Source: DASQZK01 sp963764345
GTDB taxonomy: Bacteria; Bacteroidota; Bacteroidia; Bacteroidales; GCA-2748055
Direction: 5' to 3'
NCBI GenBank assembly: GCA_963764345.1
Contig: CAVXSF010000005.1
Location: forward strand, 1 to 64,000
DNA: 64,000 nt
Shown: positions 57,570 through 64,000 of the stretch, in pieces
Layout: each line of letters begins with the position of its first letter
Numbering within the stretch: the first letter of the stretch is position 1
Notes under the pieces: generated by a model
Seen by the model: only the letters and a program-made list of their open reading frames with translations
What the model was told of the DNA's origin: nothing
Database searches by the model: none
Made by a program: the position numbers and the translations under genes

Positions 57570-57913
57570 ATTTTAAAGGTTAGTTGATTATTATTCCAAC
57601 CGAAAAATAAGTCAACAATTCTGAAACTCCAAACGGTAGGCTAGAAATTCAGTTCGTTCACCTGTCTATTTCCTCCCGGTAACAAGAAATCAGGACCGAT
57701 GCCCGAATAACACCGAAGATCAGAATTAAGGAAGGCCGGATAGAAATCATGATCATTCGAAGATTTTTCATGTCAGAGGAGAACTTTTTTCAGCCATTCA
57801 CACTGCATCACGGGGGTAAATATACTAAAGGTTTTCAGGGCAATGGTTTCGGATCAGGAATTTGAAAAAGCTCATCTTTTAAGCAGATGCTGTAGGATTT
57901 TCATGGCAGGTGG
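57570..57913. other. Intergenic, nothing recognised
   Basis: About 340 bases upstream of the GH172 gene. No supported gene or element. Confidence 0.4.
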
Positions 57914-58681
57914 TTATCTGTCAGGACTAAAATTTACACCGATGGTAAAGGTCACCCCGGTAGGTGTTCCATCCGGTGTGCTCCCCGATGTCCATCCCGT
58001 CGATTCCATGATCACTCTGAGAGCCTCCATGCTCAGATCAGGATTTTCCCATGAAAGAATTGATGCGCTGCTGATCCTGCCTGTGCTATCCAGGGAAAAC
58101 CTGACGAATACCCTGCCTGAAATTCCCATATCCCTTGCATACACAGGATATACGAGATGATTCTGAATATAATCGGTCAGAAAAGCCGGATCTTTTCCCT
58201 GGAATAAAGGCAATGGGGCAATCAGGTATGGCTGGCCAGCCCCTGCTTCGTCTGCGGTGTCAAAAAGTGGTGCAGCCTGATCCCCGCTGTTAACCAGGCC
58301 TGACATGGCATCTGAAGTTTCAGGATTACCGGCAATGAAATCCAGCACATACTTATAGTCTATCACCTGTGTGAGTTTACCGTCCAGATCATAATACAAC
58401 CATTTTCCATAAGGGATATTCCGGTAATAAAAACCGGCTGTTTCCACCTTTCCCTGTTTGTTGTAAAAGCTGAACCTTCCATTCCTGATTTCAGGAACAA
58501 GCGATGCCAGGGTTCCGATAAACAGAAGAGTCGAATCCTGGTCAAATGTCTGGATAAGATAGGTACTGTCTGACATCGGCATGATCTTCCTGAACGTTTT
58601 AGCCACCGGGTCCTCTTGCGATAAGGCCCCGATAAAAGGAATGACCAGGAACAACAGAAAAACGATATGTTTCAACTTCAT
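57914..58681 (-). CDS. TonB C-terminal-domain protein
   Basis: A 255-residue exported protein: signal MKLKHIVFLLFLVIPFIGALS, a MORN-like middle (NGRFSFYNKQGKVETAGFYY, YGKWLYYDLDGKLTQV) and a C-terminal TonB domain (YPVYARDMGISGRVFVRFSL, GWTSGSTPDGTPTGVTFTIG). TonB C-domains contact outer-membrane transporters, but here the N-terminus is a cleavable signal, not a membrane anchor of the usual TonB kind. It may be a periplasmic relative, as is common in Bacteroidota. Confidence 0.85.
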   Translation of the reverse strand: MKLKHIVFLLFLVIPFIGALSQEDPVAKTFRKIMPMSDSTYLIQTFDQDSTLLFIGTLASLVPEIRNGRFSFYNKQGKVETAGFYYRNIPYGKWLYYDLDGKLTQVIDYKYVLDFIAGNPETSDAMSGLVNSGDQAAPLFDTADEAGAGQPYLIAPLPLFQGKDPAFLTDYIQNHLVYPVYARDMGISGRVFVRFSLDSTGRISSASILSWENPDLSMEALRVIMESTGWTSGSTPDGTPTGVTFTIGVNFSPDR

Positions 58682-58869
58682 ATTTATCCTTTCACAGTTT
58701 CATGGAAAGTACACCAAACAATGTCTACGTTAAAAAAACACGGGCAGTTCCAAATACTGACTTTATTATGTCCGCAGAAAGACAAATCATCAGAATCCTT
58801 TCCCGGAAAACCAGTTTACAGTCCTGTTCATATGATCATCCTTTACAGATAACAATTTAAAATGAAATG

Positions 58870-58901
58870 TTTCCGGCTGTTCCTGTATTATATTAGTTTT
58901 G
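58870..58901 (+). promoter_or_regulatory. Candidate promoter of the MFS gene
   Basis: TTTC, 20 bases, then TAGTTTTG, an exact TAnnTTTG -7 element with three of four bases at -33. It lies about 40 bases before the start codon. Confidence 0.55.
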
Positions 58902-58942
58902 CATTCTGAACAAATCATTCATGCCATAGAAGAGAGGACCAC

Positions 58943-60115
58943 TTGAGACTGAACGCCAATATAATCAAACTTTATCTAATCAAGATTGCCAAGTGGTTCA
59001 TGTTATACATGCCCATCGTTGTTCCCTTTTACAAGGCCAACGGACTGGGTATGAAGGATGTTATGCTTCTTCAGGGCGTTTATTCCGTTACCATTGTCGT
59101 TCTTGAAATCCCTTCGGGATACTTCGCTGATGTCCTGGGGCGTAAACTGTCACTGGTCATCGGTGCCATCATGGGATTTTTCGGATTCCTGACCTACAGC
59201 CTTTCCTTTGGCTTCTGGGGATTTCTGATCGCCGAAACAGTTCTCGGTATAGGTCAGAGTTTCATTTCCGGCTCCGATTCTGCCTTGCTGTATGATACGC
59301 TGCTCGACCAGAAACGTGAAAAGGAATACATCCGGTTTGAAGGCCGGATAACCTCCCTGGGGAACCTTGCTGAAGCCGTGGCGGGCACTCTGGGTGGCCT
59401 GCTGGCCGCAGCCTCCTTAAGGTATCCATATATCGCACAAACGTTTGTAGCCTTCATCGCCGTCCCGTCATCCCTGTTGCTTGTTGAACCTTCACGACAT
59501 AAAAGCCTGACAAAGCTGCGCTTTAGTGATATTTTGAAAGTCGTGAAATTTTCACTGTTCGATCATAAACCACTTCAACGGAATATCCTGTTCTCATCCA
59601 TCATCGGTACAGCAACACTGACCATGGCCTGGTTCGTCCAGCCCTTTTTTGAACATATTCACCTTACCCTGCAAATGTTCGGTATTCTCTGGACAGCCCT
59701 GAACCTGACGGCAGGCATCATGTCCTTCATTGCCTACAGGATCGAAACCCGATTGGGACAAATACAATCCGTACTAATCATAGCTGTCCTGGTGCCGGCG
59801 GGATATATCAGCCTGTACTTCTTTCATTCTGCCTATGCCCTTTCCATTCTGTTCCTGTTTTACATCGTCAGAGGTTTTGCCACACCGGTGCTGAAAGACT
59901 ACATCAACAGGATGACCAGCTCTGACAAACGTGCAACCGTCCTATCAGTCAGAAATTTTATTATCCGTATGAATTTTGCCCTCATCGGGCCCTTCCTGGG
60001 CTGGTATATGGATGTATATACACTGCCCATGGCCATGTTGCTGGCAGGTATATTGTTTGTTATCCTGAGTGGAATTTCAGTCTTTCTCTTTGTAAGAGCC
60101 CTGAAGGTCACCTGA
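58943..60115 (+). CDS. MFS transporter
   Basis: A 390-residue inner-membrane protein with about twelve helices. The start is probably TTG at 58943, followed by NANIIKLYLIKIAKWFMLYM. The MFS loop motif is GYFADVLGRKLSLVIGAIMG, then FISGSDSALLYDTL in helix 5. It is distant from the Bcr/CflA gene of this window. The substrate is unknown. It is convergent with the MBL hydrolase gene, four bases apart. Confidence 0.87.
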   Translation: MRLNANIIKLYLIKIAKWFMLYMPIVVPFYKANGLGMKDVMLLQGVYSVTIVVLEIPSGYFADVLGRKLSLVIGAIMGFFGFLTYSLSFGFWGFLIAETVLGIGQSFISGSDSALLYDTLLDQKREKEYIRFEGRITSLGNLAEAVAGTLGGLLAAASLRYPYIAQTFVAFIAVPSSLLLVEPSRHKSLTKLRFSDILKVVKFSLFDHKPLQRNILFSSIIGTATLTMAWFVQPFFEHIHLTLQMFGILWTALNLTAGIMSFIAYRIETRLGQIQSVLIIAVLVPAGYISLYFFHSAYALSILFLFYIVRGFATPVLKDYINRMTSSDKRATVLSVRNFIIRMNFALIGPFLGWYMDVYTLPMAMLLAGILFVILSGISVFLFVRALKVT

Positions 60116-60119
60116 CACA

Positions 60120-60881
60120 TCATACCTCAATGGTCAGCCCGTCCCATGCCGGGAGTATATTAGGCGGTAGCTCGCTGATGACTTCCTCGTGAAGCCCCAT
60201 CTGGTGACTCATATGAGTGAGATAGCCACGTTTCGGACTGAGTTCGTTGATGAGGGAAACGGCCTGGCTAAAGGTGAAATGTGAAATATGCTTTTCATGA
60301 CGCAAGGCATTAACGACAAGGTGTTTAACACCAATAAACTTTTCCTTCTCTTCCTCAGAAATATAATTTGCATCGGTCAGATAACCAAAATCTCCGATGC
60401 GAAATCCATATACCGGAAGCCGGTAATGCATCGCCCTGACTGGTATAATTCTTAACCCGTTAATAGAAAATGGCTCATTATCAATACGATGAAGATGAAC
60501 CTGCGGTACACCAGGATATTTCTTTTCCGCAAAAATATAGGCAAATTCATGTTTTAATGCCCGGATAACCCTTTCTTCAGCAAAAATGTCCATGGGCTTC
60601 TGCTGAATGAAATTGTACGCCCGGATGTCATCCAGTCCCGCGATATGATCCCGGTGCTCATGCGTGTAAATAACCGCATCGACCTTATCCACCTTCGCTC
60701 TCAGCATCTGCTGACGAAAGTCGGGCCCGGTATCTATCACGATGGCCGTATCCCCTTCCTCGGCCAGAATGGAAGTCCTGAGTCTTTTATCATGCGGATC
60801 GGAAGACATGCAGACCCGGCAATGACACCCAATAACTGGTACACCCTGTGAGGTTCCTGTGCCTAAAAAGGTAATTTTCAA
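60120..60881 (-). CDS. Metallo-beta-lactamase-fold hydrolase (PhnP-like)
   Basis: A 253-residue cytosolic hydrolase: MKITFLGTGTSQGVPVIGCH opens the fold, the metal motif is THEHRDHIAGLDD, and later ligands are in MHYRLPVYGF, LTDANYI and LTHMSHQMG. A pair of CxxC-like cysteines (GCHCRVC) near the N-terminus is typical of PhnP-type phosphodiesterases, which act on cyclic phosphates. The precise substrate is not known. It is divergently placed from the RsmI-like gene. Confidence 0.9.
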   Translation of the reverse strand: MKITFLGTGTSQGVPVIGCHCRVCMSSDPHDKRLRTSILAEEGDTAIVIDTGPDFRQQMLRAKVDKVDAVIYTHEHRDHIAGLDDIRAYNFIQQKPMDIFAEERVIRALKHEFAYIFAEKKYPGVPQVHLHRIDNEPFSINGLRIIPVRAMHYRLPVYGFRIGDFGYLTDANYISEEEKEKFIGVKHLVVNALRHEKHISHFTFSQAVSLINELSPKRGYLTHMSHQMGLHEEVISELPPNILPAWDGLTIEV

Positions 60882-60973
60882 TTTGGAGCGAATTTTTCTT
60901 TACGAAATTAGCAAAAATGAACGCACGACCTCTGTCGCGCATAAGGAAACTTTGGTTATTTTTACCTGAAAAA

Positions 60974-61687
60974 ATGAAAGGCTGTCTCTACATGATACCC
61001 AATACACTGGGTGATAGTCAGTTAAATTCTGTCATACCGGAAAGTGTAATGGAAATAATCCGGGAACTGGATCATTTCATTGTTGAAAATATCCGTACAG
61101 CCAGGCGATACCTGATCAAATGCGGTTATCCGAAACCCATCGACGACATCCGTTTTTTTGAGCTCAATAAACATACTCCCCACGAACTGAAATCCGGATA
61201 TCTTTCCCCCTGCCATAAAGGTATCTCTGTCGGTATTATCTCAGAAGCCGGTGTTCCGGGCGTGGCAGATCCCGGTGCCGAGATCACTGCCCTGGCCCAC
61301 CAGCAGGGTATCCGGGTGATTCCCCTCACCGGTCCTTCCTCTATTCTGCTGGCCCTGATGGCTTCAGGACTTAACGGACAACAATTCTGTTTTCACGGTT
61401 ATCTGCCTGTGAATAATCCACAACGGTCTAAAAAGATCAGGGAAATTGAAAATGCCGCGGTGAAATACGGCCAGACACAGATATTTATTGAGACTCCGTA
61501 CCGTAACGACCGGATGATTGAGGAGTTACTCAAAACCTGCGACGAGGACAGTCTTCTTTGTATTGCCTGCGATATCACCCTTGCCAGCGAATATATCAGA
61601 ACCATGAAAATCGCCGGATGGAAAAAAGAAAGGGTCAGCTTTCACAAGCGACCCTGTATTTTTCTTCTTGGCCGGAACATCAATTAA
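60974..61687 (+). CDS. Tetrapyrrole-methylase-fold SAM methyltransferase (RsmI-like)
   Basis: A 237-residue protein starting at the ATG at 60974, preferred over an upstream in-frame ATG that lacks similarity. It has the RsmI/YraL fold: CLYMIPNTLGD, ISEAGVPGVADPGAE, IPLTGPSSILLALMASGLNG, and FIETPYRNDRMIEELL. RsmI methylates the ribose of C1402 in 16S rRNA. Bacteroidota often carry this shorter variant beside full RsmI, so its exact target is uncertain. It overlaps the convergent FKBP gene by eight bases. Confidence 0.87.
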   Translation: MKGCLYMIPNTLGDSQLNSVIPESVMEIIRELDHFIVENIRTARRYLIKCGYPKPIDDIRFFELNKHTPHELKSGYLSPCHKGISVGIISEAGVPGVADPGAEITALAHQQGIRVIPLTGPSSILLALMASGLNGQQFCFHGYLPVNNPQRSKKIREIENAAVKYGQTQIFIETPYRNDRMIEELLKTCDEDSLLCIACDITLASEYIRTMKIAGWKKERVSFHKRPCIFLLGRNIN

Positions 61688-62618
61688 TCGCCACCAGTTC
61701 CACCTCATACTTCAGGGAGGAATAGGGAGGAATAATCACACGTGTATAGCCGTCATATATATATTTGCCATAGCCCAGATATCCGCGGTAATAGGGTACG
61801 ATGATCGTGGCCTTCTCCCCAACCCTCATCGTTTTAATGCCTTCGGTCAATCCACTGGTAAAAAGGGTGGAGCTGGACGTGCTGATGACTGCATGAATAA
61901 GCTTGTTGGGTGCAAAAACCCGGCCATCCATCAGCGAACCTTTAATATTCATTGTCATATTACGGTCTACATCTGCCGTATCCCCCGTTCCCGGGATATT
62001 CTCAATAATATAGATTCCACTTGCCGTCGAATCCACGTTAATACTGTTGTCTGTCAGGTATTTGGTTATGAGGGAGCGCTCATATGCAGCCGGATCGAGC
62101 ATAACTCTCCGAAGCTTGACATCGATGATAATCGAACTATATGGACCTACCGGGGAATAGGGATTCGTGCCCCAGGCAAGATCTGAAGGTACAATGAGTG
62201 TGGCACTCCCGCCTTCCCTTATGCTCTCTAACCCCTCATTGAGCCCTTGAATAACATATGATCCGACCACACCCCGTTCAGGACCGTAAATTAAGTCACC
62301 GGAAAAAATATTATTTTCTTTTGCTACTGCACTGTCTGTCGTCATAATAACCAGATTTCCATCAAGTTTCCAGACTGTGTAATCAATATCGACGAAATCA
62401 CCCGCATAAGGCATATCGCCTGTACCAACGGAATCAGTGACGATATACAGACCCGATTGCGTAGGCGCAACAGTTATATTATTGTCGGTAAGGTATTTTT
62501 TCAGCTTATCCTGTTCCTGCCGTTGAAGATCTTCCTCCTTATTCTTTAAACAGGAGTTTAAAACCAATGGAAGGATCATCAGGAAAAGACTAAGGATTTT
62601 TAAGGATTGGCGCTTCAT
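61680..62618 (-). CDS. FKBP-type peptidyl-prolyl isomerase lipoprotein, two domains
   Basis: A 312-residue lipoprotein (LPLVLNSCLKN) with two FKBP modules. Domain 1 is about residues 45-170 (VDIDYTVWKLDG, VIQGLNEGLESIREGGSATL, GPYSSIIIDVKL). Domain 2 is about 185-310 (FTSGLTEGIKTMRVGEKATI, PPYSSLKYEVELV). It assists proline isomerisation and folding in the periplasm or at the outer membrane. The second domain lacks the usual GTL-type start (NMTMNIKGSLMDGRV), so it may be less active. It is the last of three FKBP genes in a row. Confidence 0.9.
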   Translation of the reverse strand: MKRQSLKILSLFLMILPLVLNSCLKNKEEDLQRQEQDKLKKYLTDNNITVAPTQSGLYIVTDSVGTGDMPYAGDFVDIDYTVWKLDGNLVIMTTDSAVAKENNIFSGDLIYGPERGVVGSYVIQGLNEGLESIREGGSATLIVPSDLAWGTNPYSPVGPYSSIIIDVKLRRVMLDPAAYERSLITKYLTDNSINVDSTASGIYIIENIPGTGDTADVDRNMTMNIKGSLMDGRVFAPNKLIHAVISTSSSTLFTSGLTEGIKTMRVGEKATIIVPYYRGYLGYGKYIYDGYTRVIIPPYSSLKYEVELVAIN

Positions 62619-62816
62619 GTGATTGTATATGAGAATAGGTTAAAAACTTGCCGGTGATATTTCAGATGACACCGGTTCCAGACTTAAGCATCTGAATAAC
62701 GATATTACTGCCTTGAAAATTATCTTCAGAGGCAATGGAATTCAATTTACCCGGATGAATTGTGATTTCCTCTTAACGATGCAAATTTACTCAAAAAGGT
62801 TGCTTGTTAAACTAAA

Positions 62817-63674
62817 TTAATCAACTTTCAGCACTTCGAGTTCATAAACCAGTGCTGTCCATGGAGGTACAATGCCGCCTGCAGAACCCTCCGGTCCGAA
62901 GGCCTCGTCTGAAGGGAGGATGACAAGGGCCTTCCCGCCTTCCCGCATCTTCCCAAGTGCATCATCAATACCCCGGAGAACAATGTATTCACTGCCATAA
63001 ATGAAATCCAGCGGATCATTCCGTTTCAACGTGCTGTCAAAATATTTCCCGTTAAGGAACCGGCCCTCATACTGAATATATATATGACGTCCTTTCTCGA
63101 CTCTTTTTCCCTTCCCTTCTTTCAGGCTTACGAAGTAGTATCCTTCCTTTGTTGGCTGAATATCAAGCTTTTCCTTTAACAGGAATTTACGGATCAGTGT
63201 GGCTTCCGAGCTGTTCAATTCCTCAGCCCATGAAAGAAACATCCGCTTTTCCTGATTGAAGTCCTCCGGTGTCTGAATATCGATCAAGTGGATATCCACC
63301 CTCATTTCATCATCTTCTCCGATAAAGCCGGGCAAATCCCTTTTAAGCGTATTCCGGAAAAAACGGGATGCTGACAGGAAGACTGAAGCACTGTCACCTT
63401 TTGAAAGCCTGAGGAATACTTTATTTATGGCTCCCGGATAAGGGCTGTCCTCCAGGAGAAATTTCCTTGTTCCGTGAAAAAACGTTGAATCGTCAGCCGT
63501 TGCGTAAAGCAGGTCCACCGTGATATAATCACCCAAGGCAGCGTCACGCCCTTTCTCACCAAGACGGATCAGCCTGAAATAAAGATCAGGTCCGATCTTT
63601 TTGTAGGCCTCGTGATGAAAAAGATTACAGGCACCGGTGAATAAAAGCAATAAAAAAAACAGGATCCTTTTCAT
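62817..63674 (-). CDS. FKBP-type peptidyl-prolyl isomerase lipoprotein
   Basis: A 285-residue lipoprotein (LLLFTGACNLF). The N-terminal half is a degenerate FKBP-like part (GDYITVDLLYATADDSTFFH, FLRLSKGDSASVFLSA). The C-terminal half is a regular FKBP domain (HIYIQYEGRFLNGKYFDSTL, GIDDALGKMREGGKALVILP, VPPWTALVYELEVL). It starts one base after the stop of the upstream FKBP gene. A folding role at the cell envelope is expected. Confidence 0.9.
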   Translation of the reverse strand: MKRILFFLLLLFTGACNLFHHEAYKKIGPDLYFRLIRLGEKGRDAALGDYITVDLLYATADDSTFFHGTRKFLLEDSPYPGAINKVFLRLSKGDSASVFLSASRFFRNTLKRDLPGFIGEDDEMRVDIHLIDIQTPEDFNQEKRMFLSWAEELNSSEATLIRKFLLKEKLDIQPTKEGYYFVSLKEGKGKRVEKGRHIYIQYEGRFLNGKYFDSTLKRNDPLDFIYGSEYIVLRGIDDALGKMREGGKALVILPSDEAFGPEGSAGGIVPPWTALVYELEVLKVD

Positions 63675-63675
63675 T

Positions 63676-64000
63676 TCATTTCACGGCAAGCAGTTTTAAT
63701 TCATATAACAGTATGGCCCCGGGAGGGATTTTACCACTGTCCCCAAAATTTCCGTGGGCCAGATGGGGAGGCAGGATAAACCGGGCACTGTCTCCGACAT
63801 GCAAATATTTCACACCTTCCTCCAAACCGGCTTCCACTCCTCCGTGGCCAACCACAAAGGATTCAGGGTGAACAGAAGTGTATGAATCCACGGCTTCCCC
63901 GTCCAGGAGAAATATTCTGCAGCTCAGGAAGACGGTCTCTCCGTCCCGTACTGCCGGACCATGCCCGTGACGTATTATCATATACCAGAGGCCGGTGCCG
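63676..64000 (-). CDS. FKBP-type peptidyl-prolyl isomerase, partial (GldI-like context)
   Basis: The C-terminal 108 residues of an FKBP protein running off the window end; an in-frame ATG at 63981 is inside the domain and not the start. GTGLWYMIIRHGHGP opens the visible part, followed by VEAGLEEGVKYLHVGDSARF and IPPGAILLYELKLL. Runs of FKBP lipoproteins like this are typical of the Bacteroidota gldI region, but no gliding gene is visible, so the symbol is not assigned. Confidence 0.88.
   Translation of the reverse strand, partial: GTGLWYMIIRHGHGPAVRDGETVFLSCRIFLLDGEAVDSYTSVHPESFVVGHGGVEAGLEEGVKYLHVGDSARFILPPHLAHGNFGDSGKIPPGAILLYELKLLAVK

Overview
The window is almost entirely from one Bacteroidota genome, most likely order Bacteroidales. 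The signs are many Sec and lipoprotein signal peptides, DUF3857, DUF4251 and FISUMP-type proteins, a run of FKBP-type isomerases like those around gldI, lpxA, carbohydrate-active enzymes, and promoters of the TTTG-N19-TAnnTTTG type. The first ~735 bases are different: GC-rich, alphaproteobacterial (Hyphomicrobiales-like), and carrying the 5' part of a bamD gene that stops exactly where Bacteroidota sequence begins. This is best read as a chimeric contig end. At least seven genes also carry single-base frameshifts, some visibly in homopolymers, so sequencing error is a serious alternative to gene decay.

Layout. 738-4909 (minus) is a three-gene phosphorelay operon: a membrane multi-PAS histidine kinase, a lone receiver, and a receiver-PAS-kinase cut off by the chimera. 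5156-8289 holds two Tat-exported Gfo/Idh/MocA oxidoreductases around a DoxX protein, bracketed by octamer-repeat tracts. 8406-10812 is a patchwork of a frameshifted GreA/GreB factor, a heptad-coding tandem repeat, a FISUMP 3' remnant, a lipoprotein, a MITE-like element, a gene fragment and tRNA-Arg. 11277-13857 has two outer-membrane-type proteins and a lipoprotein hydrolase. 13858-18410 holds two VOC-fold genes between two copies of a composite repeat, one containing fourteen 133-bp units.

18543-32055 is a glycan-degradation block: GH78 rhamnosidase, GH38 mannosidase, DUF1761 membrane protein, sulfatase with PA14, and GH2, with a ~1.4 kb composite repeat before the sulfatase. No SusC/SusD pair is present. 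32204-34828 holds a Bcr/CflA exporter and a PiT phosphate transporter separated by an 80-bp tandem array. 34968-36863 has two frameshifted surface proteins. 37006-42939 holds two fused LeuC-LeuD-type dehydratases around lpxA and asnA.

44104-45905 is an ArsR-thioredoxin-permease module with two matching operators and a clear promoter. 45975-51279 is a second glycan block: GH27, a secreted FAD oxidoreductase and GH3. 51292-58681 holds paired DUF3857 proteins, an exported Nif3-like protein, GH172 and a TonB-like protein. 58943-64000 ends with an MFS transporter, an MBL hydrolase, an RsmI-like methyltransferase and three FKBP-type isomerases.

The most unusual content is the intergenic DNA: several tandem-repeat families, including a period-8 family recurring at several loci, often placed at the edges of gene modules.
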